64,000 nucleotides of DNA from contig NZ_FNFV01000001.1 of assembly GCF_900102905.1 (NCBI RefSeq), forward strand, positions 379,501-443,500, in the 5' to 3' direction. The DNA comes from Meinhardsimonia xiamenensis. Lineage in GTDB: Bacteria > Pseudomonadota > Alphaproteobacteria > Rhodobacterales > Rhodobacteraceae. The notes under the pieces were generated by a model. That model did not search any database. It was given only the letters and a program-made list of their open reading frames with translations, and was not told where the DNA came from. Below are positions 17,267 through 24,320 of this stretch, one piece after another. The first letter of the stretch is position 1, and every line of letters begins with the position of its first letter. Both the position numbers and the translations under genes were made by a program.

Positions 17267-17597
17267 GCTGCGGCCCTGTGGCACTGTCGGCATTGCCGTG
17301 GATGGTGAAGACCCGATCCATCCGCGTGAGCCGCAGAACCTTTGCCACCGCGCCGTGCACCCCGGCAAGCTCGAGCCGTCTTGCCGGAGCAAGAAACTTC
17401 ATCACCGAGACAAGGGCGCCAAGGCCGCTGCTGTCGAGAAACTCGACGGCGGCAAGATCGAGGATCACCCGTTCGGGAGAGTCTTCGGCCAGCTCGCGCA
17501 TCCGGTCCTTGAAGGCGATGGCGACGGCCGCGTCGAGCCTCGGTTCCTTCACCGCCACCACGCGGGCGTTGCCCACATCAGATGTCTGAAGCCGCAT
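17256..17597 (-). CDS. STAS-domain anti-anti-sigma factor, RsbV-like
   Basis: A 113-residue single-domain STAS protein. The loop VEFLDSSGLGALVSV holds the phosphorylatable serine (Ser56 or Ser57) that the partner kinase modifies in RsbV/SpoIIAA. The start at 17597 follows AGAAGGGAGGAG, a strong ribosome-binding site. It is the first gene of a two-gene unit with the HATPase protein just downstream (11-nt overlap). This is a classical partner-switching pair; no PP2C phosphatase (RsbU) is present in the window. Confidence 0.88.
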   Translation of the reverse strand: MRLQTSDVGNARVVAVKEPRLDAAVAIAFKDRMRELAEDSPERVILDLAAVEFLDSSGLGALVSVMKFLAPARRLELAGVHGAVAKVLRLTRMDRVFTIHGNADSATGPQHAS

Positions 17598-17682
17598 CCG
17601 CTCCTCCCTTCTGGCCGCGGGCAGGCTAGACGCCATTTGTTGCCATTCGGTAAGCAGGGTTCGTCATGGCAAGGAGGAATCG

Positions 17683-18891
17683 ATGCGCGACGTGGTCATC
17701 GCGGGGGCGGCCCGCACGCCGATGGGCGGTTTTCAGGGGGTTTTTGCCGGCGCGACCGCGCCCCAGCTGGGCGGCATTGCCATCGAGGCGGCGCTGGTCG
17801 ATGCCGGAGCCGCCCCGGAACTCGTGGACGAGGTCGTGATGGGCTGCGTCCTGCCGGCGGGACAGGGGCAGGCGCCGGCGCGGCAGGCCGGATTTCTGGC
17901 CGGGCTCGGCGAAGAGGTTCCGGCCACGACGCTCAACAAGATGTGCGGTTCGGGCATGAAGGCGGCGATGGTGGCGGCCGACCAGATCGCGCTGGGCGGC
18001 GCCAACGTGATTGTGGCGGGCGGCATGGAAAGCATGACCAACGCGCCCTACCTGCTGCCCAAGATGCGCGCCGGTGCGCGGCTGGGCCATTCGCAGGCCA
18101 TTGACCACATGTTTCTCGACGGGCTCGAGGACGCCTACGAGAAGGGGCGGTTGATGGGCACCTTCGCGGAGGATTGCGCCGAGGCGTTCCAGTTTACCCG
18201 CGAGGCGCAGGACGAATATGCGCTCGCTTCGCTCAGCCGTGCGCTCGAGGCGCAGAAGACCGGCGCCTTTGCGGGCGAGATCGTGCCCGTCTCGGTCAGC
18301 GGGCGGGCGGGCGCGAAGCTCGAGCGCGGCCGCCGGGAGGGAGCGACGGTGGTGGAGGCCGACGAGCAGCCGGCGCGGGCGAAGCCGGATAAGATCCCGC
18401 ATCTGAAGCCCGCCTTCCGGGAGAACGGCACGGTCACCCCGGCCAATTCGTCGTCGATCTCCGATGGCGCCGCCGCGCTGGTGCTGGCCGATGCAGCCAC
18501 GGCCGAGGCAAGGGGGCTGAAGGTGCGCGCGCGCATTCTCGGCCATGCCACCCATGCCCAGGCACCCGGTTGGTTCACCACTGCGCCGGTGCCGGCGGCA
18601 CGAAAGCTGCTCGACCGGCTGGGCTGGAAGGCGGAAGATGTCGACCTGTGGGAGGTGAACGAGGCCTTCGCGGTGGTGCCTATGGCGTTCATGCGCGAGA
18701 TGGGGCTTGATCATGCCATCGTGAACGTCAACGGCGGGGCCTGCGCGCTGGGCCATCCCATCGGCGCCTCCGGGGCGCGTATCATCGTGACGCTGCTCAA
18801 TGCGCTGGAGAAGCGCAACCTGCGCCGCGGTGTCGCCGCCATCTGCATCGGCGGGGGCGAGGGCACGGCGATTGCCATCGAGCGGGTGTGA
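17683..18891 (+). CDS. acetyl-CoA C-acyltransferase (thiolase)
   Basis: A 402-residue thiolase II-type enzyme joining or cleaving acyl-CoA units. The nucleophile is Cys88 (TLNKMCGSGMKAAM). The second active-site motifs are GGACALGHPIGASGAR (His) and AICIGGGEGTA (Cys), and NEAFAVVPMAF is also conserved. AAGGAGG (17671-17677) precedes the ATG by 5 nt. It is followed 7 bp later by the methionine sulfoxide reductase, so the two probably share a transcript. Whether it serves beta-oxidation or acetoacetyl-CoA formation cannot be told. Confidence 0.92.
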   Translation: MRDVVIAGAARTPMGGFQGVFAGATAPQLGGIAIEAALVDAGAAPELVDEVVMGCVLPAGQGQAPARQAGFLAGLGEEVPATTLNKMCGSGMKAAMVAADQIALGGANVIVAGGMESMTNAPYLLPKMRAGARLGHSQAIDHMFLDGLEDAYEKGRLMGTFAEDCAEAFQFTREAQDEYALASLSRALEAQKTGAFAGEIVPVSVSGRAGAKLERGRREGATVVEADEQPARAKPDKIPHLKPAFRENGTVTPANSSSISDGAAALVLADAATAEARGLKVRARILGHATHAQAPGWFTTAPVPAARKLLDRLGWKAEDVDLWEVNEAFAVVPMAFMREMGLDHAIVNVNGGACALGHPIGASGARIIVTLLNALEKRNLRRGVAAICIGGGEGTAIAIERV

Positions 18892-18898
18892 GCAGGTC

Positions 18899-19360
18899 AT
18901 GCGCGCGGATTATGGCGAACTTGCCCGACGCATTTCCGGACTGACCGCGGGCGAGCGCGACATGATCGCGCTGATGGCGACGCTCGCCTGCGAGATCCAC
19001 CATGCCGACGCACGCTTCGACTGGACGGGCTTTTACCGCGTGGTCGCGCCGGGGCTGCTCAAGATCGGGCCCTATCAGGGCGGTCACGGCTGCCTGACCA
19101 TCCCGTTCGGGCGAGGTGTCTGCGGTGCGGCGGCGCGCACCGGCCAGACGCAGATCGTGCCCGATGTCGATGCCTTCCCCGGCCATATCGCCTGCTCCGC
19201 CTCGACCCGCTCGGAGCTTGTGATTCCGGTGTTCAACGGCGCCGGCGCGCTCCTTGGCGTGCTCGACATCGACAGCGACCAGCCGGACGCCTTTGACGAA
19301 GGGGATGCGCGGGCACTCGACGAAATCCTTGCGCAGGCGTTTCGCGATGTCTCGGCCTGA
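18899..19360 (+). CDS. msrC: free methionine-R-sulfoxide reductase (GAF domain)
   Basis: A 153-residue GAF-domain enzyme that reduces free Met-R-O in the cytoplasm. The three cysteines of fRMsr are all present: Cys65 (GHGCLTIPFGRG), Cys75 (GRGVCGAA) and Cys99 (GHIACSASTRSE), as in E. coli and Neisseria enzymes. The start at 18899 is 7 bp after the thiolase stop. Its end overlaps the RluA gene by 14 nt, so the three genes form one run. Confidence 0.9.
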   Translation: MRADYGELARRISGLTAGERDMIALMATLACEIHHADARFDWTGFYRVVAPGLLKIGPYQGGHGCLTIPFGRGVCGAAARTGQTQIVPDVDAFPGHIACSASTRSELVIPVFNGAGALLGVLDIDSDQPDAFDEGDARALDEILAQAFRDVSA

Positions 19361-20018
19361 CACGGGGGCGCAGGCAGCGGCCTACGCGCCGCCCGATGTG
19401 CCGCTCGACATCATTCATGCCGATCACGAGATCCTCGTCGTCAACAAGCCGGCGGGATTGCTCTCGGTTCCCGGCAAGGGGCCGGAGCTTGCGGACTGCC
19501 TCATCGCCCGGCTCCGCGCGGCGTTCCCGGATGTCCTGCTGGTCCACCGGCTCGACCGTGACACCTCCGGCGTGATGGTCTTTGCGTTGACGCCGCACGC
19601 GCAGCGGCATCTTGGGCTGCAGTTCGAGAAGCGGCAGGTGCGCAAGAGCTATGTCGCGCGGGTCTGGGGGCGACTGGAGCCGCGGACGGGAACCATCGAG
19701 CTGCCGCTTGCGGTGGACTGGCCGAATCGTCCCCGCCAGAAGGTTGACCACGAGAACGGACGTCCGGCGGAGACGGCGTGGCGGGTGGTCCGCCACGAGG
19801 GCGACACGACGCGCGTGCGGCTGTTTCCCAGGACCGGGCGCAGCCATCAGCTCAGGGTCCACATGGCCGAGCTGGGGCACCCGATTCTCGGCGATCCGCT
19901 CTATGCCGAGGGCACGGCGCGGGATGCCGAGCGGCTGATGCTGCACGCCGAGGAACTGAGATTCCGCCACCCGGACGGCGGCGCCGGCGTGCGGTTTTCG
20001 GCGCCCTGCCCCTTCTAG
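19347..20018 (+). CDS. RluA-family pseudouridine synthase
   Basis: A 223-residue RNA-modifying enzyme. The catalytic motif LVHRLDRDTSGVMVFAL has the nucleophilic Asp, and the C-terminal GRSHQLRVHMAELGHPILGDPLYA is the RluA hallmark. There is no S4 domain, so it resembles the short RluA type (23S U746/tRNA U32 in E. coli) more than RluC/RluD. The start at 19347 (MSRPDTGAQ) lies 14 nt inside the preceding gene. RNA target not determinable. Confidence 0.9.
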   Translation: MSRPDTGAQAAAYAPPDVPLDIIHADHEILVVNKPAGLLSVPGKGPELADCLIARLRAAFPDVLLVHRLDRDTSGVMVFALTPHAQRHLGLQFEKRQVRKSYVARVWGRLEPRTGTIELPLAVDWPNRPRQKVDHENGRPAETAWRVVRHEGDTTRVRLFPRTGRSHQLRVHMAELGHPILGDPLYAEGTARDAERLMLHAEELRFRHPDGGAGVRFSAPCPF

Positions 20019-20111
20019 ACCTTCCGAATGCGGGCGAACGCGGGAACCTGTGCGCATGTCATGCGCTAACATGCTGAATTGGCGTCGGTCGTGCTGATTG
20101 TGGTTGAGGCG

Positions 20112-20132
20112 TTGGCAAGATTTCCTTACCAA
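20112..20132. promoter_or_regulatory. candidate operator upstream of the TRAP operon
   Basis: Near-perfect inverted repeat TTGGCAAG-N5-CTTACCAA (7 of 8 positions pair), 77 bp before the dctP start, in an AT-richer stretch than its surroundings. It resembles TTGG-n-CCAA type sites used by GntR-family regulators of sugar-acid and carboxylate uptake. No regulator gene is adjacent, so the binding protein is unknown. Confidence 0.4.
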
Positions 20133-20209
20133 TTCATCCTGTCGCCGGAACGCGGCGGGAGATGGCACTCCGCCGAGACACGGGCGGCCGACAGACTCGG
20201 GAGGAAACG

Positions 20210-21310
20210 ATGACAGAGAAACAGACCACCCGTCGCGGCGCGCTGCGCACCCTGGCCACGGCCGGGGCCGCCACGCTTGCCGCGCCCCATATCGCAACCG
20301 CACAGGGCCAGACCACGACATGGAAGGTCCAGACCAGCTGGCCGGGCGGCATCGGCCTGCAGATCTTCAAGGACTGGTGCGCCAGCATCATCGAGAAGAC
20401 CGGCGGCGAGCTCGCCTTCCAGCCCTTCGGCGCCAATGACGTGGTCGGCGACTTCCAGCTCTACGACGCGGTGAAGAACGGCGTGCTCGACGCCGTGAAC
20501 CCCTTCACCATCTACGCCCAGGGCATCATTCCGGCCGCGACATTCCTGACCTCCTACCCGCTCGGTCTGCGCTACCCGCATGAGTGGGACGTGTTCTACT
20601 ACGCGCTCGGGGGGCTCGAGATCGCGCGCGAGCTCTACGCCAAGCAGGGCATGTATTTCGTCGGGCCGATCCACCACGGGCCGAACATCATCCACTCCAA
20701 GGTGCCGATCCGCTCGCTCGACGACTTCCGCGGCCGCAAGATGCGCCTGCCGGGCGGCATGGTGGCCGAGGTTTTTACCGAGCTTGGCGCCGAGACCACG
20801 GTGCTGCCGGGGTCGGAGATCTTCCCCGCGCTCGAGAAGGGCACCATCGACGTGGCCGATTATGTGGGGCCGGCCGTCAACTACGCCCTCGGCTTCAGCC
20901 AGGTGACCAAGTACATCTCCATGGGCCCGCCGGGTTTCATGTCGCTCTACCAGCCGGTGGACCTCATGGATCTCACCGTGGGTCAGGCGGCGTGGGATGC
21001 GCTGAGCCCGCAGATGAAGCAGTTCGTGGAGATGGAGGTGCACGTCTACTCCGACATGCACCACGCCGCGATCCAGAAGGCCGACCAGGAAGCCTGGAAG
21101 AAGTTCGAGGCCGATGGCGTGGAAGTCACCCGCCTCAGCCAGGACGACGTGGAGCTGATGACCGAGATCGCCGTGCCGATCTGGTTCAAGTACGCCAACC
21201 GCGACCCCAACGCGGCGCGCATCTTCAAGATCCAGCTCGACTACATGATGTCCGGCTCGCTCGGCTACGTGACGCCCGACATGATCGAGGGGCTCGAGCT
21301 CAAGCTCTGA
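20210..21310 (+). CDS. TRAP transporter solute-binding protein (DctP family)
   Basis: A 366-residue periplasmic receptor. The N-terminus TTRRGALRTLATAGAATLAAPHIATAQ resembles a Tat signal (twin arginine then hydrophobic stretch and AxA). The mature part has GGLEIARELYAKQGMYFVGPIHHGPNIIHSK and DDFRGRKMRLPGGMVAEVF, features I associate with the 2-oxoacid/TakP-like branch. GGAGGAA (20200-20206) fits the ATG at 20210 rather than 20162. It is first in a dctPQM order ending at a clear terminator. Ligand, likely an organic acid, is an inference. Confidence 0.88.
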   Translation: MTEKQTTRRGALRTLATAGAATLAAPHIATAQGQTTTWKVQTSWPGGIGLQIFKDWCASIIEKTGGELAFQPFGANDVVGDFQLYDAVKNGVLDAVNPFTIYAQGIIPAATFLTSYPLGLRYPHEWDVFYYALGGLEIARELYAKQGMYFVGPIHHGPNIIHSKVPIRSLDDFRGRKMRLPGGMVAEVFTELGAETTVLPGSEIFPALEKGTIDVADYVGPAVNYALGFSQVTKYISMGPPGFMSLYQPVDLMDLTVGQAAWDALSPQMKQFVEMEVHVYSDMHHAAIQKADQEAWKKFEADGVEVTRLSQDDVELMTEIAVPIWFKYANRDPNAARIFKIQLDYMMSGSLGYVTPDMIEGLELKL

Positions 21311-21395
21311 GCCGGGCTTTACGTCAACGGGGTCGGGTCCGCGCCTCAGCGCGGGCCCGGCTCGCTCAGGCTGCATAAAGGCCGGAACGTCTCTC

Positions 21396-22718
21396 ATGCC
21401 GCATATCGACTTCACCCTGCCGCACTGGGCCTACTGGGTGGGCCTGATCGTCTTTCCGCTGATCGCGATGGTGATGGCCAGGCGCCCGCGCCCGGAGGTC
21501 AGTTCCTACTCCCCGGTGCTTGCCTATTTCATCCTGATCACTGGCGGGATGATGGGGCTGCACCGCTTCTACCTGCGCAATCTCTGGGGGCTCGTCTATG
21601 TGCCTCTGCTGGTGTTCGTGCTGATCGCCAACGCCAATGAGCGCGAGGCCCGCAGCGCCTACAGCGACGCGCTGAACGTGGTGCGCGTGGCCGAACGCAC
21701 GCTCGAGCGCGAGCGCCCGAGGCTCGAGAGCGCGCGCCAGGAGATCGAGCGCCTCAAGGCCGAGATCGGCGAGCTCGAGGAGGGCTCCTTTGCCCTGCGC
21801 TCGGCTCAGCGCAAGCTGGAGCGCGCGGAAGAGCGCCTGAAAACCGGGCAGGAGCGCATTGCCCAGGCCGAGGCTGACCTTGCCGCGGCCCTCCCTGCCG
21901 AGGAGGCCGCAGCCGAGCGCCGCGCCTTCTGGAACAGCGCCGCGCGCTACACCTTCTACCTAATTCTCGCGCTCATGGCGGTGGACGCTGTGCTGATCCC
22001 CGGCCTTGTGCGCCGGGCCAATGCCTCGATCGACCGCGAGGCGGAAGCGGCCGAGAATGCCGCGATCCGCGCCGCTGTAGAGGCGCAAGAGGCCGTGGAG
22101 AGCCGGCGGGCCGATCACGAGTTTGCCGAGAACTGGATCGACAAGCTGTCGCTCTACGCCGGCGAATTCGTCAGCTACTGGGCGGTGATCGCGGTCTTCG
22201 TCTACTACTTCGAGGTCATCTCCCGCTACCTGTTCAACTCGCCCACCAGCTGGGCACACGAGTCGATGTACCTGATGTTCGGCATGCAGTATCTGATCGC
22301 CGGCGCCTACGCGATGTTGACCGAGGCGCATGTGCGGGTGGATGTCTTCTACGCCCCGCTCTCGCGCCCGAAGAAGGCCTGGGCGGATCTCTTCACCTCG
22401 ATCTTCTTCTTCATCTTCGCCGGAACGCTTCTGGTCACCTCCTACACCTTCGCCATGGACGCTATCGCGGTGCCCTCAGGCAACGCGGTGATCTCCGACT
22501 GGGCGCGGGGCGAGATCGGCTTTGGCGAGATGCTCTCGCAGCTCTCGCTCGAGCAATGGACCGACCCGAACATCCGCTGGGGCGAGATCAGCTTCAACGA
22601 GTGGGAAATCCCGCTCTGGCCGATGAAATGGGTGATGGTGATCGGCGCGCTTCTGTTGATCCTTCAGGGCATCTCCAAGCTCGCCAAGGACATCCGCGCC
22701 ATTCGGGAAGGGGCCTGA
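21396..22718 (+). CDS. TRAP transporter small permease (DctQ) with TM2-like and coiled-coil N-terminal extension
   Basis: 440 residues, more than twice the usual DctQ size (about 160-200). Residues 11-29 form a first membrane segment. Residues 41-76 (AYFILITGGMMGLHRFYLRN and on) look like a TM2 domain. Residues about 84-170 form a long charged heptad-rich coiled coil, and 183-205 a further membrane helix. The real DctQ part starts near 250 (LSLYAGEFVSYWAVIAVFVYYFEVISRYLFNSPTSWAHE). It follows dctP by 85 bp and is 3 bp from dctM. The C-terminal identity is secure; the role of the extension is unknown. Confidence 0.85.
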   Translation: MPHIDFTLPHWAYWVGLIVFPLIAMVMARRPRPEVSSYSPVLAYFILITGGMMGLHRFYLRNLWGLVYVPLLVFVLIANANEREARSAYSDALNVVRVAERTLERERPRLESARQEIERLKAEIGELEEGSFALRSAQRKLERAEERLKTGQERIAQAEADLAAALPAEEAAAERRAFWNSAARYTFYLILALMAVDAVLIPGLVRRANASIDREAEAAENAAIRAAVEAQEAVESRRADHEFAENWIDKLSLYAGEFVSYWAVIAVFVYYFEVISRYLFNSPTSWAHESMYLMFGMQYLIAGAYAMLTEAHVRVDVFYAPLSRPKKAWADLFTSIFFFIFAGTLLVTSYTFAMDAIAVPSGNAVISDWARGEIGFGEMLSQLSLEQWTDPNIRWGEISFNEWEIPLWPMKWVMVIGALLLILQGISKLAKDIRAIREGA

Positions 22719-22721
22719 GCC

Positions 22722-24077
22722 ATGGGACTTGAGATCGGAATCGAGTGGCTGACGCTCATCATGTTCGGCTCGCTCGTCGTGCTCCTGATGGCGGGGCTGC
22801 CGCTCGCCTTCGTCACCGGCGGTCTGGCGGTGGTGTTTCTCTACATCCTCGGCGATGCGCGGGCGCTGAACATCGTGCCAAGCCGCATCTTCCCGTTGAT
22901 GACCAACTACCAGCTCTCGGCGATCCCGCTGTTCATATTCATGGCGGCGATGCTCGAGAGGGCGGGCATCATCAACGACATGTTCGATGTCATCTACAAG
23001 GTGCTCGGGGGGCTGAAGGGCGGGCTCGCCTCGGCCACCATCATCGCCTCGACGGTGCTCGCCGCGATGGTGGGGGTGATCGGCGCGGCGGTGGTGACGA
23101 TGGGCATCATCGCGCTGCCGGCAATGCTCAAGCGCAACTATGACCCGAAGATCGCCATGGGCTCGATCATGGCCGGCGGCACGCTGGGCATCCTGATCCC
23201 GCCCTCGATCCTTGCCATCATCTACGCCGTCGTTGCCGAGCAGTCGGTGGGCGAGCTCTTCATCGGCGCGGTCATCCCCGGCCTTCTCCTGTCAGGGCTC
23301 TACGTGGCCTATGTCACGGTGCGCTGCTATCTCAACCCCGATCTCGGCCCGCCGATCCCGGTGGCCGAGCGCATCTCGACGCTCGAGAAGATACGGCTCC
23401 TGAGCAGGATGAGCGCGCCGATCACTCTGATCGTCGTCGTGCTGGGGGTGATCTTCACCGGCGTCGCCACGCCCGTGGAGGCCGCCGGCATCGGCACCTT
23501 CGGCGCCTTCATGGTCGCCGCCATTCACCGCAAGCTCGACTGGCCGACGATCCGCGAGGCCTGCCTGACCACGCTCAAGGCCTCGGCCATGGTGATCTGG
23601 ATCATGTTCGGCGCGACGATCTTCGTCGGGCTCTATGTGCTCGAGGGCGGCCAGCAGTTCGTGCAGGAGACGATGCAGGGTGCGGGGCTTGGCCCCTGGG
23701 GCATCCTGATCGTGATGCAGGTGATCCTGATCATCCTCGGCATGTTCCTCGACTGGGTGGGCATCCTGCTGCTGTGCGTCCCGATCTTCGTGCCGATCAT
23801 CAAGACGCTCGGGGCGGCGGCCTTCGGCTTCTCGGACCCCGACGATCTCGTGCTGTGGTTCGGCGTGCTCTATCTCGTCAACATGCAGATGAGCTTCCTG
23901 TCGCCGCCCTTCGGCTACGCGCTTTTCTACCTGCGCGGCGTGGCGCCGGACTCGATCCCGATGACCGATATCTTCAAGTCGGCGCTCCCGTTCCTGTTCC
24001 TGCAGGTTCTGGGGCTGGTGATCTGCATGGTGTTTCCAGAGGTCATCACCTGGCTGCCGCGGCTGGTCTATGGCTGA
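22722..24077 (+). CDS. TRAP transporter large permease (DctM)
   Basis: A 451-residue integral membrane subunit carrying the sodium-driven transport path. About a dozen hydrophobic helices are visible. Conserved DctM stretches include MAAMLERAGIINDMFDV, ASTVLAAMVGVIGAAVVTMG and MGSIMAGGTLGILIPPSILAIIYAVVAEQSVGELFIGAVIPG. The C-terminal part has NMQMSFLSPPFGYALFYLRG. It begins 3 bp after the dctQ stop and ends at a bidirectional terminator. Confidence 0.92.
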   Translation: MGLEIGIEWLTLIMFGSLVVLLMAGLPLAFVTGGLAVVFLYILGDARALNIVPSRIFPLMTNYQLSAIPLFIFMAAMLERAGIINDMFDVIYKVLGGLKGGLASATIIASTVLAAMVGVIGAAVVTMGIIALPAMLKRNYDPKIAMGSIMAGGTLGILIPPSILAIIYAVVAEQSVGELFIGAVIPGLLLSGLYVAYVTVRCYLNPDLGPPIPVAERISTLEKIRLLSRMSAPITLIVVVLGVIFTGVATPVEAAGIGTFGAFMVAAIHRKLDWPTIREACLTTLKASAMVIWIMFGATIFVGLYVLEGGQQFVQETMQGAGLGPWGILIVMQVILIILGMFLDWVGILLLCVPIFVPIIKTLGAAAFGFSDPDDLVLWFGVLYLVNMQMSFLSPPFGYALFYLRGVAPDSIPMTDIFKSALPFLFLQVLGLVICMVFPEVITWLPRLVYG

Positions 24078-24094
24078 GGCGCCGGTCGCAACCG

Positions 24095-24125
24095 AAAAAA
24101 GGGGGCGCGTCGCGCCCCCTTTTTA
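24095..24125. terminator. bidirectional intrinsic terminator between dctM and ccoS
   Basis: A run of six A, the stem GGGGGCG-CGTCG-CGCCCCC, then a T run. A and T tracts extend the stem, so it should terminate both the plus-strand TRAP operon and the minus-strand cco assembly operon, whose ends converge here. Confidence 0.88.
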
Positions 24126-24154
24126 TTTGCCTTGCAGGATTTCCTGCCTGCTGG

Positions 24155-24316
24155 TCAGCCCTCGGGCGGTGCGTCGTCGTATTCGTCCGAGAGGATGCGC
24201 CAGGCGTCGCCTTCGGGGTCGTCGTACTGGCGGTTCTTCAATGTCCAGATGAAGGCCGCGAGCCCGAGACCGCCGAGAAACAGCGAGGCGGGGATGAGAT
24301 AGACCAGAACTTCCAT
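24155..24316 (-). CDS. ccoS: cbb3-type cytochrome oxidase assembly protein CcoS
   Basis: A 53-residue protein beginning MEVLVYLIPASLFLGGLGLAAFIWTL: one membrane helix, then KNRQYDDPEGDAWRIL, the conserved CcoS tail (QYDDxxGxxxRIL), and an acidic end. In Rhodobacter, CcoS is needed for cofactor insertion into CcoN. It starts 4 bp after the ccoI stop and is the last gene of the ccoGHIS unit. Confidence 0.9.
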   Translation of the reverse strand: MEVLVYLIPASLFLGGLGLAAFIWTLKNRQYDDPEGDAWRILSDEYDDAPPEG

Positions 24317-24320
24317 CGCT

